Numbered from the stretch's first letter, positions 28,513 to 37,183 are shown. The stretch is 64,000 nt of DNA from an uncultured Dysosmobacter sp. (GCA_934565855.1 CAKTIO010000002.1:186001-250000), one strand, 5' to 3'. Notes: generated by a model not told the origin, from the sequence alone. A program made the numbers and translations.

Positions 28513-29526
28513 ATGAAAGCAGTTGTATTAGGCAGCGGCGGCTGGGGAACGGCATTGTCGCTGGTTTTATGTGACAATGGGCATGATGTAACGCTGTGGT
28601 CGCACAATCCGGAAAAAGCGCAGCTTTTGACGCAGACCAGGGAAAATCCACTGTTAAAGGGTGTAACACTGCCGGAAAATTTGAAGATTACATCGGATAT
28701 TTCCTGTGTTGCGGATGCAGATCTGGTTGTGTCGGCATCTCCATCCTATGCGGTACGCGCTACCGGAAAAAAAGCCGCGCCCTATTTGAAGCCGGAGATG
28801 ATTCTGGTGACCGTTTCCAAGGGCGTGGAAAGAAATACCAATCTGCGCATGAGCCAGATTTTGCAGGAGGAGACAAAAAATGTTTGTAAAGTAGTTGCAC
28901 TTTCTGGTCCTTCTCATGCAGAGGAGGTAGGGATTCGGATGCCCACCGGATGTGTGGCGGCGTGTCCGGATGAGGCAGCGGCGCGGTTTGTGCAGGATGC
29001 CTTTATGAACGACTATTTCCGTATTTATACCAGCCCTGATATTGTGGGAGTTGAGCTTTCCGGTGCATTGAAAAATGTGATCGCGCTGTCCTGCGGCATC
29101 TGTGACGGCATGGGTTATCAGGATAACACTAAGGCATTGCTGATGACCCGGGCGATGGTTGAGCTGTCCCGCCTGGGAGAGAAACTGGGCGGAGACCGGC
29201 AGACCTTCGGAGGTCTGGCTGGCATGGGAGATCTGATCGTGACCTGCACATCCATGCACTCCCGCAACCGCAGAGCGGGAATCCTGATTGGAAAAGGCGA
29301 AAGCGCCCAGCAGGCAATGGAAGAGATCGGCGCGGTAGTGGAAGGCTACTATGCCGCAGAGAGCATTGAGCAGTTGGCGGCGAAGACCGGGGTTGAAATG
29401 CCCATCTGCCATTGTGCTTATGAAGTTCTCTATCACGGGAGAGGTGTCCGGGAAGTGGTGGCAGAACTGATGACCCGCTCTAAAAAGGGCGAGATCGAAA
29501 ATGGCTGGCGCTACCCACTTCAGTAA
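28513..29526 (+). CDS. gpsA: Glycerol-3-phosphate dehydrogenase [NAD(P)+]
   Basis: GpsA reduces dihydroxyacetone phosphate to sn-glycerol-3-phosphate, the substrate of PlsY encoded just upstream. The N-terminal nucleotide fold is GSGGWGTALS. The catalytic region has SGALKNVIALSCGICDGMG, and GLAGMGDLIVTC follows. 337 residues is typical. It ends the operon at a very long terminator. Confidence 0.97.
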   Translation: MKAVVLGSGGWGTALSLVLCDNGHDVTLWSHNPEKAQLLTQTRENPLLKGVTLPENLKITSDISCVADADLVVSASPSYAVRATGKKAAPYLKPEMILVTVSKGVERNTNLRMSQILQEETKNVCKVVALSGPSHAEEVGIRMPTGCVAACPDEAAARFVQDAFMNDYFRIYTSPDIVGVELSGALKNVIALSCGICDGMGYQDNTKALLMTRAMVELSRLGEKLGGDRQTFGGLAGMGDLIVTCTSMHSRNRRAGILIGKGESAQQAMEEIGAVVEGYYAAESIEQLAAKTGVEMPICHCAYEVLYHGRGVREVVAELMTRSKKGEIENGWRYPLQ

Positions 29527-29540
29527 AAAGCAGAAAATCA

Positions 29541-29580
29541 AAATAGGCAGGCAGCGGCTTAAGCCGCTGCCTGCCTATTT
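29541..29580 (+). terminator. Bidirectional terminator between gpsA and nrdG
   Basis: A perfect 40-nt palindrome (20-bp arms meeting at GGCTTAAGCC) with A-run and T-run ends. It lies between convergent genes and can stop transcription from both sides. Confidence 0.94.
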
Positions 29581-29603
29581 TTATAGCGGAGAAGTGTAAG
29601 GGA

Positions 29604-30125
29604 TTATCCTTCCCAAAGGGTGACTTTTCCGGATGCTATGGTCTTCTTCAAATCAATCAGTCGCTGATTGGAGCTTCCACGAAACCGCAGACTGATATCA
29701 TGCAGCTCTTGGACAAAGCGTCCGTCTACCAAAACATCTAAAAGAGACAGCAGAGGAAGGGTGTCTTCACAGTGCGGATAACTGCCTGGAGTGGTCAGTT
29801 CCTCATAAGTGAAGCCTGAGAATGCCCAGATGCTCTTCTGAGGAAGCTCCTTCCGCACCCGTTGAAGAAAGGGGAGAAGGACCTTTTGATTGAGTGGTTC
29901 AAAGGGCTCGCCGCCCAATACAGTGAGACCATTGATGTAGGAGGGACGCAGAAGCTCCAGTATGGAATCCTCTGTGGATTCCGTAAACGGCTGCCCATAG
30001 TCAAATGCCCAGGTTTGTGGCTGGAAGCAATGTTCACAATGGTTGGTACAGCCGGATACAAACAGACTGACCCGAACACCAATGCCATTGGCAATGTCAC
30101 AGTTTTTGATTTCTCCGTAATACAT
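29604..30125 (-). CDS. nrdG: Anaerobic ribonucleoside-triphosphate reductase activating protein
   Basis: NrdG is the radical-SAM activase that installs the glycyl radical in NrdD. The cluster motif is C26-x3-C30-x2-C33 (GCTNHCEHC), with GGEPFEP for SAM binding. 173 residues is normal. It lies 57 bp behind nrdD on the same strand, with a strong hairpin in between, so it may be expressed at a lower level. Confidence 0.96.
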   Translation of the reverse strand: MYYGEIKNCDIANGIGVRVSLFVSGCTNHCEHCFQPQTWAFDYGQPFTESTEDSILELLRPSYINGLTVLGGEPFEPLNQKVLLPFLQRVRKELPQKSIWAFSGFTYEELTTPGSYPHCEDTLPLLSLLDVLVDGRFVQELHDISLRFRGSSNQRLIDLKKTIASGKVTLWEG

Positions 30126-30142
30126 GTGTTCCTCCGTTGTGG

Positions 30143-30172
30143 AAAAGACCTCTGCTTAAGCAGAGGTCTTTT
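30143..30172 (-). terminator. Palindromic hairpin between nrdD and nrdG
   Basis: A perfect 30-nt palindrome (15-bp arms, centre GCTTAAGC) with terminal A-runs and T-runs lies in the 57-bp gap. It should terminate much of the nrdD transcript, leaving nrdG to read-through. Confidence 0.88.
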
Positions 30173-30182
30173 GGATTTGCGC

Positions 30183-32381
30183 TTACAGGTGCAGGACCCG
30201 GTCACGAATCTCCTGTGTACGCCCCTGGTTCCAGAACTGTGTTCCGATATAACCGCAGGTGCGCCGGGCGACATTCATCTTGTCCTGATCGGTGTTGCCG
30301 CATTTGGGACATCTCCAAATCAGCTTTCCGTCCTCTTCCACGATCTGAATTTCTCCGTCATATCCACACACCTGACAGTAGTCCGACTTGGTATTCAGCT
30401 CTGCATAGATAATATTGTCATAGATGAACTTCATGACTTCCAGAACAGCGGGGATGTTGTCCTGCATATTGGGAACTTCCACATAGCTGATGGCACCGCC
30501 GGGGGACAGGTGCTGAAACTGTGCTTCAAACTTCAGCTTGTCAAAGGCGTTGATTTTTTCAGTCACATGGACATGGTAGCTGTTGGTGATGTACCCCTTG
30601 TCCGTGATGCCTTCGATCACACCAAAACGGCGCTGCAGGCATTTGGCAAACTTATAGGTAGTGGACTCCAATGGAGTGCCGTAAAGAGAGTAGTCGATGT
30701 TTTCTGCCTTTTTCCACTCCGCGCACTTGTCGTTCATCTTTTGCATGATTTGCAGGGCAAACGGCGTGGCAGAGGGGTCCGTGTGGCTCTTCCCGGTCAT
30801 GTACTTGACGCATTCATAAAGACCGGCATACCCAAGAGAAATGGTGGAGTAGCCATTGTAAAGCAGCTTGTCGATGGTTTCGCCCTTTTTCAGGCGCGCC
30901 AGAGCGCCGTATTGCCAGAGAATGGGAGCCACATCGGAAGCAGTTCCCTTCAGGCGGTTGTGGCGGCATTGCAGCGCACGGTGGCAAAGCTCCAGACGAT
31001 CCTCAAAAATTTCCCAGAACTTATTCAGATCACCGCCGGAGGACAAAGCGACATCCGGCAGATTGATGGTGACAACACCCTGATTAAAGCGACCGTAATA
31101 CTTGTGCTTACCGGGTTCATAGTTGCCGGCATTGGCAACGTTACCGATTCCAGCGTCAGTGAAACGGTCAGGAGTCAGGAAGGAGCGGCAGCCCATGCAG
31201 GTATATACATCGCCCTTCAGCTCTTTCATCTTTTTCTCGGAGATGTAGTCAGGAACCATACGGCGCGCGGTACATTTGGCGGCGAGCTCCGTCAGGTACC
31301 AGTAGGGAGTACCCTCCTTGATATTATCTTCCTCTAAGGTATAGATCAGCTTTGGGAAGGCGGGAGTGACCCACACGCCGTCCTCGTTTTTCACGCCCTG
31401 ATAGCGCTGAAGCAGCATCTCTTCAATGATCATGGCAAGGTCCTTCTTCTCCTGCTCGTTCCGTGCCTCGTTGAGGTACATAAAAACAGTGATAAAGGGT
31501 GCCTGTCCATTGGTAGTCAGCAGAGTGACGACCTGATATTGAATGGTTTGAACACCGCGGCGGATCTCTTCCCGCAAACGGGCTTCCACCAGTTCGGAAA
31601 TTTTTTCCTCGCCGGGATCGGCACCAATGGAGGTCATCTCAGCTTCCACAATTTTACGGATCTTTTTCCGGCTGACCTCGACAAAGGGAGCCAGATGGGT
31701 CAAAGAGATGGACTGACCGCCGTATTGGTTACTGGCAACCTGCGCCACGATTTGAGTGGCGATATTGCAGGCAGTGGCAAAGCTGTGGGGACGCTCAATC
31801 AGAGTTCCGGTGATAACGGTCCCGTTTTGCAGCATATCATCCAGATTTACCAGATCGCAGTTGTGCATATGCTGGGCAAAATAGTCGGCATCGTGGAAGT
31901 GGATGATTCCCTCGCGGTGCGCCTCCACAATATCCTTTGGCAGAAGCATCCGCTCTGTCAGGTCCCGGGAGACTTCGCCTGCCATATAGTCCCGCTGCGT
32001 GGAGTTCACAATAGGATTCTTGTTGGAATTTTCCTGCTTGGCTTCCTCATTGCAGCACTCAATCAGGCTGAGAATCTTTTCATCCGTTGTGTTGCTCTGA
32101 CGGACCAGAGAACGGGTGTAGCGGTAGGTGATGTACTGCTTGGCTACTTCAAAAGCGCCGTGAGCCATGATCTGATGCTCAACCAGGTCCTGAATTTCTT
32201 CAACAGAGGGAGAGCGGTTCATTTGCTGGCATGCAAGCTCAACGGACTGCGCGATCCGCTGAATCTGCATTGGAGTCATTCTCTGCGCTTCCGCGACAGC
32301 ACCATTGGCTTTTCCAATCGCAACTAATATTTTTGTAATATCGAAGATCACTTCGGAGCCGTTGCGTTTAATGACTTTCAT
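30183..32381 (-). CDS. nrdD: Anaerobic ribonucleoside-triphosphate reductase (class III)
   Basis: NrdD reduces ribonucleoside triphosphates to dNTPs by glycyl-radical chemistry without oxygen. An N-terminal ATP-cone (about 1-90) is the allosteric activity site. The catalytic core follows, then a zinc site (CQVCG...CPKCG), and the radical G710 lies in RTCGYIG near the end. 732 residues is typical. AGGGAGAGG precedes the ATG. Two NrdR-like boxes lie 43-88 bp upstream. Confidence 0.97.
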   Translation of the reverse strand: MKVIKRNGSEVIFDITKILVAIGKANGAVAEAQRMTPMQIQRIAQSVELACQQMNRSPSVEEIQDLVEHQIMAHGAFEVAKQYITYRYTRSLVRQSNTTDEKILSLIECCNEEAKQENSNKNPIVNSTQRDYMAGEVSRDLTERMLLPKDIVEAHREGIIHFHDADYFAQHMHNCDLVNLDDMLQNGTVITGTLIERPHSFATACNIATQIVAQVASNQYGGQSISLTHLAPFVEVSRKKIRKIVEAEMTSIGADPGEEKISELVEARLREEIRRGVQTIQYQVVTLLTTNGQAPFITVFMYLNEARNEQEKKDLAMIIEEMLLQRYQGVKNEDGVWVTPAFPKLIYTLEEDNIKEGTPYWYLTELAAKCTARRMVPDYISEKKMKELKGDVYTCMGCRSFLTPDRFTDAGIGNVANAGNYEPGKHKYYGRFNQGVVTINLPDVALSSGGDLNKFWEIFEDRLELCHRALQCRHNRLKGTASDVAPILWQYGALARLKKGETIDKLLYNGYSTISLGYAGLYECVKYMTGKSHTDPSATPFALQIMQKMNDKCAEWKKAENIDYSLYGTPLESTTYKFAKCLQRRFGVIEGITDKGYITNSYHVHVTEKINAFDKLKFEAQFQHLSPGGAISYVEVPNMQDNIPAVLEVMKFIYDNIIYAELNTKSDYCQVCGYDGEIQIVEEDGKLIWRCPKCGNTDQDKMNVARRTCGYIGTQFWNQGRTQEIRDRVLHL

Positions 32382-32423
32382 GACGATAAATCCTCTCCCT
32401 GTTTAAAATCCTATACAGAAAAC

Positions 32424-32469
32424 ACACAATATATAGGATTGGCATTAGTAAATACACGATATCTTGTTG
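32424..32469 (-). promoter_or_regulatory. Pair of NrdR-like boxes upstream of nrdDG
   Basis: Compared with the NrdR consensus ACACwATATATwGTGT, box 1 at 32424-32439 reads ACACAATATATAGGAT (14 of 16). Box 2 at 32454-32469 reads ACACGATATCTTGTTG (12 of 16). Their starts are 30 bp apart, about three helical turns, as usual for NrdR pairs. They lie directly before nrdD. NrdR itself is not in the window. Confidence 0.75.
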
Positions 32470-32590
32470 TTTTTACCTTAGCAACCATAGCACGTTTTCC
32501 ATCAGAACACAAGGCTTTCCTGAAAAAATAGTGACGAACTTCAAAGCGCCATTTTCGGAAAGAGGAACTTTTCTGTTAGGGAAAACAGAG

Positions 32591-33172
32591 TTAAGAGGTG
32601 GAATCTTCTGGATTTTTACGCATTCCAAAGAAAAAAATGCGATATTCCATCTCATAATGCCCCAGCAGGTCGTACTGATCACCTTGTAATACCCAGTCAA
32701 ACAGCAGTCCCCGTACAAGCCGCATGACCAGGTCGGTCAACTCCGCTGGAGTGTATTGTGTGGAGATCATATTCTGGTCCATAGCCTGCTTTAAAATACG
32801 GCAAATCTCCTGACAGTATGGACGGTCCCGGTCATACCGGTGGACAGACGGATGGTTCAGTAAAACGCGGTAGTATTGACCGATTTCCGGTCCGATTTCG
32901 TCACGGACATAGCAGATATATTTTCGCAGCAGCCGGTCCAGCGCGTGCAGGGGAGGGAGCTGGCTGTATTCTGCCGTAAAATCATCCGTCAGCAGCCAGT
33001 CAACACTCTGATAGGCAGCCAATGCCAGACCATCCTTTGTGCCGAACTGATGGTAGAAGGAACCTGTGGAAACGCCGGCGGCACGGCATAGCTCCTGTAC
33101 AGTGATCCTGTCATAGTTTTTTTTATGCGCCAACTGGATCATGGCGTCGATCAGCTTTCTCTGTGTTTCCAT
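32591..33172 (-). CDS. TetR/AcrR-family transcriptional regulator
   Basis: This is a 193-residue one-component repressor. The N-terminal helix-turn-helix is ITVQELCRAAGVSTGSFYHQFGTKDGL (24-50), and the C-terminal ligand domain is not recognisable. It is transcribed away from degV. A 27-bp inverted repeat at 33331-33357 covers the presumed degV transcription start and is a good operator candidate. The ligand is unknown; a fatty-acid-related signal would fit DegV, but this is inference. Confidence 0.88.
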   Translation of the reverse strand: METQRKLIDAMIQLAHKKNYDRITVQELCRAAGVSTGSFYHQFGTKDGLALAAYQSVDWLLTDDFTAEYSQLPPLHALDRLLRKYICYVRDEIGPEIGQYYRVLLNHPSVHRYDRDRPYCQEICRILKQAMDQNMISTQYTPAELTDLVMRLVRGLLFDWVLQGDQYDLLGHYEMEYRIFFFGMRKNPEDSTS

Positions 33173-33301
33173 AGAGCATTGATACTGTGGACGGTGAATG
33201 GCATCCGCCTCCCTTGCATGGTGATGGATCCGGCTGAAAAGATTATTTGAAGACGATAGGAATGTTTTTTACAGACGATGGTAGTATAGCAAAATATCTA
33301 C

Positions 33302-33330
33302 TTGTTTACCAGCTAAAATTGTGTTATATT
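33302..33330 (+). promoter_or_regulatory. Probable degV promoter
   Basis: TTGTTT (33302-33307), 17 nt, TATATT (33325-33330). The -35 matches in half its bases and the -10 in five of six. An inverted repeat follows at once. Confidence 0.6.
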
Positions 33331-33357
33331 CTAAATTAGAATGAAATTCTAATTTAG
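33331..33357 (+). promoter_or_regulatory. Candidate TetR operator between tetR and degV
   Basis: A perfect 11-bp inverted repeat CTAAATTAGAA / TTCTAATTTAG with a 5-nt centre starts right after the degV -10. The left arm with the preceding TTC is itself almost a palindrome, so two overlapping sites are possible. Binding would block transcription start. Confidence 0.65.
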
Positions 33358-33368
33358 GAGTGTGCTAC

Positions 33369-34220
33369 ATGAAGATGGCAGCGATCGTAACGGATACCAA
33401 CAGCGGGATCACTCCGGCGCAGGCGGAGCAGTATGGAGTCTATCTGGTTCCCATGCCATTTCTGGTAAACGGTGTCCAGCATTTGGAGGGTAGCTTTACA
33501 CCGGAGGAGTTTTTCACAAATTTAAAAGCCGGGGCAGAGGTATCGACCTCACAGCCGGCACCGGGAGAAATCGTTGCTCTCTGGGAAAAGCTTTTAAAGG
33601 AGCATGAGGCAGTTCTGTATTTCCCAATGTCCTCCGGTCTCAGCGGCTCCTGTCAGACGGCAAAGGCATTGGCGCTGGATTATCCGAACCGGGTTTTTGT
33701 AGTAGACAACCATCGGATTTCCGTGACACAGATGCAGTCCGTTCTGGATGCCAAGCGGCTGCTGGAAGCGGGAATGCCCCCTGCGGAGGTTCACGCCGCA
33801 CTGGAGAGGGAAGGATATGAATCCAGCATTTATATTGCAGTGAATACATTGGAGTATTTAAAAAGAAGCGGACGTGTGACAGCGGCGGGCGCTGCTATGG
33901 CAGCGGTTTTGAATCTGAAGCCTGTTCTTCAGATTCAGGGAGATAAGCTGGATGCTTTCAAAAAAGTGCGTGGAATGCCGCAGGCAAGAAAGACCATGCT
34001 GGCGGCGATCCGCAAGGATTTGGAAGAACGTTTTGCAGGCAAGAAGATGTACCTGTATTCGGCGTGGTCCGGTGATCCCGAGGCGGGTGCATCGTGGAAT
34101 CAGGAGGTACAGGCTGCCTTCCCGGAATATCAGGTGGAAAGCTCTATGCTGCCATTAAGCATCTGTTGCCATGTTGGCGATGGCGCATTGGGTATTGGAT
34201 GCGCAAAGGTTCTGGAATAA
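33369..34220 (+). CDS. DegV family fatty-acid-binding protein
   Basis: DegV/FakB proteins hold a fatty acid and, with the FakA kinase, present it for phosphorylation and entry into phospholipid synthesis. Two EDD-fold lobes are seen, with IVTDTNSGI at the start, the TSQPAPGE loop (fatty-acid head-group region) and LKPVLQI in the second half. The ATG at 33369 is preferred over an in-frame GTG at 33360 because TAGGAG lies 9 bases before it. 283 residues is normal. No fakA is in the window. Confidence 0.9.
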   Translation: MKMAAIVTDTNSGITPAQAEQYGVYLVPMPFLVNGVQHLEGSFTPEEFFTNLKAGAEVSTSQPAPGEIVALWEKLLKEHEAVLYFPMSSGLSGSCQTAKALALDYPNRVFVVDNHRISVTQMQSVLDAKRLLEAGMPPAEVHAALEREGYESSIYIAVNTLEYLKRSGRVTAAGAAMAAVLNLKPVLQIQGDKLDAFKKVRGMPQARKTMLAAIRKDLEERFAGKKMYLYSAWSGDPEAGASWNQEVQAAFPEYQVESSMLPLSICCHVGDGALGIGCAKVLE

Positions 34221-34253
34221 TAGAAAAAACAAGGGATTAGGGGCAAGAGAGCT

Positions 34254-34874
34254 ATGAAGGTGTTATTGATCAATGGCAGTCCCCACGCTGCGGGCTGCAC
34301 TTATACAGCATTGCATGAGGTAGAGAAGACCCTGCAGGGACATGGAATTGAAACAGAGCTGATACAGTTGGGAACGAAGCCGGTTGCTGGATGCATTGCC
34401 TGCAAACAATGTATGAAGACTGGACGCTGTGTGTTTGATGATGCAGTCAATCAGATTCACCAGAGATTGGATGAATTTGACGCCATGGTAGTCGGGTCTC
34501 CAGTTTATTATGCCGGAGCTGCCGGACAGCTGACATCGTTTTTGGACCGCCTGTTTTACAGCAGCGGAAGTCAGATGTGGGGAAAGCTTGGCGCGGCGGT
34601 AGTTTCCTGCCGCAGAGGCGGTGCGTCCGCCGCATTTGACCAGTTGAATAAGTATTTTGCCATGAGCAATATGCCGATCGTACCGTCCCAGTATTGGAAT
34701 CAAATCCACGGAAATGTTGCTGAAGAAGCGCTGCAGGACGGAGAAGGCTTGCAGACCATGCGGACCCTTGGTGAAAATATGGCATGGCTTTTAAAATGCA
34801 TGGAAGCGGGGCGGAATGCAGGAATTCAGAAACCGCAGTACGAGGAAAAGATCCGGACAAATTTCATCCGTTAA
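34254..34874 (+). CDS. NADPH-dependent FMN reductase / flavodoxin-like (WrbA-type) protein
   Basis: This is a 206-residue flavodoxin-fold oxidoreductase. LLINGSPHAAGCTYTAL is the FMN phosphate loop, and GSPVYYAG contacts the flavin. The segment CIACKQCMKTGRC (47-59) is the cysteine-rich loop of iron-sulfur flavoprotein-like family members. Whether it binds a cluster cannot be decided here. It lies 33 bp after degV on the same strand and ends at a strong terminator. Confidence 0.9.
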   Translation: MKVLLINGSPHAAGCTYTALHEVEKTLQGHGIETELIQLGTKPVAGCIACKQCMKTGRCVFDDAVNQIHQRLDEFDAMVVGSPVYYAGAAGQLTSFLDRLFYSSGSQMWGKLGAAVVSCRRGGASAAFDQLNKYFAMSNMPIVPSQYWNQIHGNVAEEALQDGEGLQTMRTLGENMAWLLKCMEAGRNAGIQKPQYEEKIRTNFIR

Positions 34875-34886
34875 AGTTCATTAAGT

Positions 34887-34928
34887 AAAGGACGCATTGG
34901 CGCAGTTTTTTGCGCCAATGCGTCCTTT
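34887..34928. terminator. Bidirectional terminator between the flavoprotein gene and the cotJC 3' part
   Basis: A perfect 18-bp stem (34887-34904 / 34911-34928; outer AAAGGACGC, inner TTGGCGCA) has a GTTTTT loop. It lies 4 bp past the cotJC stop codon, so it would be the natural end of a restored cotJABC operon on the minus strand. Confidence 0.93.
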
Positions 34929-34932
34929 GTGA

Positions 34933-35136
34933 TTATTGGTCGAAGGAAGGATTGAGGTAATAAACGTTTTTTTCACCCAACCGGTCCTTTGCCAACCGAA
35001 GTCCTTCGCCAAAGCGTTGGAAATGAACAATTTCTCGAGCGCGTAAATAACGGATGGCGTCCGTGACATCGGGATCGTCAGAAAGCCGCAGAATATTGTC
35101 GTAGGTAACTCGCGCCTTCTGCTCTGCTGCGATCAT
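34933..35136 (-). pseudogene. cotJC: 3' part of split cotJC (Mn-catalase-like spore coat protein)
   Basis: The open frame encodes the C-terminal third of CotJC: AAEQKARVTYD, then RAREIVHFQRFGEGL and a YYLNPSFDQ end. It has no ribosome-binding site and no promoter, and its first four codons (MIAA) belong to the attachment-site sequence. The remaining 63 codons complete exactly what is missing from the 5' part at 54458-54880. It supplies two expected di-manganese ligands, the Glu of AAEQKAR and the His of REIVHF, 33 residues apart. It is therefore one exon-like half of an interrupted gene rather than a decayed relic. It would be expressed only after removal of the intervening 19.35 kb. Confidence 0.9.
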
Positions 35137-35149
35137 ATAAGAACAACAT
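35123..35149. repeat. Attachment site attL: core TCTGC plus one 25-bp arm
   Basis: Core TCTGC is at 35123-35127. The arm from 35125 to 35149 begins TGCTGCGATCAT and ends GAACAACAT. It is the inverted counterpart of the arm at 54449-54473 (23 of 25 bases identical). Bases before 35123 are cotJC coding sequence. Confidence 0.88.
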
Positions 35150-35184
35150 GAATCACCGAATCTTTTATAAAATGCAAGTTGTTT

Positions 35185-36060
35185 TTAATTCCTCTTCCGA
35201 TACCCACTGGGCGACATTCCGGTTTTATCACGGAAGCACTTTCCGAAGTGGCTGGTTTGTCCAAAACCCACGCTGACGGCAATTTCGCTAATTGGCATGT
35301 CTGTATTTCGGAGCAATTCTGCTGCCTTGGAGAGCCGGTATTCCATCAGATATTGATATGGCGCGGTTTGCAGGGATGCCTTGAAGCAGCGTAGGCACTC
35401 TGATTTACTGACGTTAGCGCTTTTGGCAAGCATATCCAGTGATATGGGTTCCGGGTAATGCTGTTCGATGTAGCGCAGGAATATAGTCATGCGGGTCTCG
35501 GTGACGTTTTCAGAAAACGAGGTCTGCGGCAGTGTCACAATGTGGCATAGCTCCAACCAGAGACCGCAGAGTGTTGTCAGCACTTCGTAAGCGTATAGTG
35601 ACGTTTTCTGCTGCTCTAGGTCAGATAATTTTTTTAATGCGTTTAGCACATCTTTGCAGTTCTCCCGGTTTTTCATGGGAAAAACCGGGAGACTTTTATT
35701 TTCCATCAGCCGCTCCACAATATTACCAGCCGGACTGCCAAAATAGAATTTCAAAAAATAGTCCGGAAAGATAAAGCTGTTGTAGTGGCAGGAGCCGCTT
35801 TTTTTCACCAGATGCACAACATTTTTATTGATGAAAATGCCTTCGCCTGTATGGAGCGAAATGCGTGTTTCCAGGGTTGCGACCTCGATTGCACCGGACA
35901 GTACATAAATGAACTGTAAATCCTCGTGCCAGTGCATGACCTGAAAACCGGGATTTTGCGGATAGCTGTTATTGTCTATCACATTTAAGACCAGATATGG
36001 AAAATCCGTATTCTGGTTTAGATTGATGGAATGGATATAATCCTGCTGCTTCATGGACAT
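35185..36060 (-). CDS. AraC-family regulator with cupin sensor domain
   Basis: This is a 291-residue transcription factor. The N-terminal cupin-like domain contains MHWHEDLQFIYVLSGAIEV and HTGEGIFINKNVVH. The C-terminal double helix-turn-helix includes LDMLAKSANVSKSECLRCF and ISEIAVSVGFGQTSHFGKCF. The ligand is unknown. It is divergent from the DNA-glycosylase cluster and may control it, though it lacks the Ada methyl-acceptor domain. It is the first gene inside the left end of the element, 35 bp from the attachment arm. Confidence 0.92.
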   Translation of the reverse strand: MSMKQQDYIHSINLNQNTDFPYLVLNVIDNNSYPQNPGFQVMHWHEDLQFIYVLSGAIEVATLETRISLHTGEGIFINKNVVHLVKKSGSCHYNSFIFPDYFLKFYFGSPAGNIVERLMENKSLPVFPMKNRENCKDVLNALKKLSDLEQQKTSLYAYEVLTTLCGLWLELCHIVTLPQTSFSENVTETRMTIFLRYIEQHYPEPISLDMLAKSANVSKSECLRCFKASLQTAPYQYLMEYRLSKAAELLRNTDMPISEIAVSVGFGQTSHFGKCFRDKTGMSPSGYRKRN

Positions 36061-36100
36061 CTCGCCTTATCTCGGAGTGATTATGATAATTTTAGAATAT

Positions 36101-36130
36101 TTTATAATAGTAATCCCTATATAATTGCAA
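36101..36130 (-). promoter_or_regulatory. Possible promoter of the araC-type gene
   Basis: On the minus strand TTGCAA (36130-36125), 18 nt, TATAAA (36106-36101). The region is AT-rich and several other TATAAT-like hexamers occur, so the assignment is uncertain. Confidence 0.4.
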
Positions 36131-36169
36131 TATCATTATACTGCAACTAATGTGAAACGCAAGAAGGTG

Positions 36170-36826
36170 ATGGAAGTGTATTTTGAATATGGAGAGAAGG
36201 AGCTGTCATACTTGCGGCAAAAGGACCAGCGGCTCCGAGAGGTCATTGACTGCATTGGGCATATCGACCGGGCGGCAGATACAGATTTGTTTTCATCTGT
36301 TATCCATCACATCATTGGGCAGCAGATTTCAACCAAGGCACAAGCAACCATCTGGCAGCGGATGCAGGATGCTTTAGGCGAAGTGAATGCTGAAACGATC
36401 CGCGCGGCGGGAGTTCCTAAGCTGCAATCCATAGGTATGATCTTTCGTAAAGCGGAGTATATTACGGATTTTGCTGAAAAGGTCCATAGTGGTTCATTTG
36501 ATTTGAATGCAGTCTGGCATATGTCCAATGAAGCTGCGATTCGGGAATTGAGCAGCTTGAAGGGGATTGGTGTTTGGACAGCAGAGATGATTTTACTGTT
36601 CTGTATGCAGCGTCTGGATATCTTCAGCTACGATGACCTTGCCATCCAGCGTGGACTGCGGATGGTCTACCATCACCGTAGGATCGACCGCAGACTGTTT
36701 GAAAAGTATCGCCGCCGGTTTCATCCCTATTGCAGCGTGGCGAGCCTGTATTTGTGGGCAGTGGCAGGTGGTGCGATTCCGGAAATGAGGGATTATAGAC
36801 CGAAATGCAAAAGAGGAGGAAGATAA
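36170..36826 (+). CDS. HhH-GPD DNA glycosylase, AlkA-like (3-methyladenine glycosylase II)
   Basis: This is a base-excision repair glycosylase of the AlkA/MAG branch. The helix-hairpin-helix is LKGIGVWTAEMILLF, followed by the catalytic Asp region SYDDLAIQRG. The early SSVIHHIIGQQIS motif is typical. There is no Fe-S cysteine cluster, which argues against MutY/Nth. The ATG at 36170 is used, although the AAGAAGG site suits GTG 36176 about as well; an upstream codon at 36125 is less likely. It heads a tight four-gene set with abm, ogt and an HD gene, which suggests alkylation damage repair. Confidence 0.86.
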   Translation: MEVYFEYGEKELSYLRQKDQRLREVIDCIGHIDRAADTDLFSSVIHHIIGQQISTKAQATIWQRMQDALGEVNAETIRAAGVPKLQSIGMIFRKAEYITDFAEKVHSGSFDLNAVWHMSNEAAIRELSSLKGIGVWTAEMILLFCMQRLDIFSYDDLAIQRGLRMVYHHRRIDRRLFEKYRRRFHPYCSVASLYLWAVAGGAIPEMRDYRPKCKRGGR

Positions 36827-37180
36827 ATGGTAAATATCGTTGTCCTATTTGAAGTAAAGCCCACAGCAGCGGGAATGCAGAAATATCTGGATCTTGCTGC
36901 GATGCTGAAGCCCATGCTCGCTGGCTTTGAGGGATTTATCCGAGCTGAGCGCTTCTCCAGCCTGAATGAAGAGGGCAAGCTGCTTTCCATGAATGTTTGG
37001 ACGGATGAAGCGGCTGTGGAGCGCTGGCGTAATGTAATGCAGCATCGCATGAGCCAGAAGGAAGGGCGGGAAAGATTGTTCGAGAGCTATAAAATCACGG
37101 ATTGCTCTGAAATTCGTTCCTATTCAGATACCGACCGTACACAGGCTCCACAGGATTCCAATTTTTTCTTCGGGGTGTAA
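36827..37180 (+). CDS. Antibiotic biosynthesis monooxygenase (ABM) domain protein
   Basis: This is a 117-residue ferredoxin-like alpha+beta barrel protein of the ABM family. The family includes quinol monooxygenases and heme-degrading enzymes, but many members are uncharacterised. The family pattern is seen in IVVLFEVKPTAAGMQKYLDL, FEGFIRAERFSS and WTDEAAVERWR. Its ATG follows the stop of the glycosylase gene with no gap. Its role among repair genes is unknown; detoxification of an electrophile is a guess. Confidence 0.82.
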   Translation: MVNIVVLFEVKPTAAGMQKYLDLAAMLKPMLAGFEGFIRAERFSSLNEEGKLLSMNVWTDEAAVERWRNVMQHRMSQKEGRERLFESYKITDCSEIRSYSDTDRTQAPQDSNFFFGV

Positions 37181-37183
37181 GCA

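Noticed and set aside
34933..35136. Stand-alone small CotJC paralogue or decayed relic
   Set aside because: It lacks a ribosome-binding site, begins exactly at the att core and matches the part missing from the gene at 54458-54880. A split gene explains it better.
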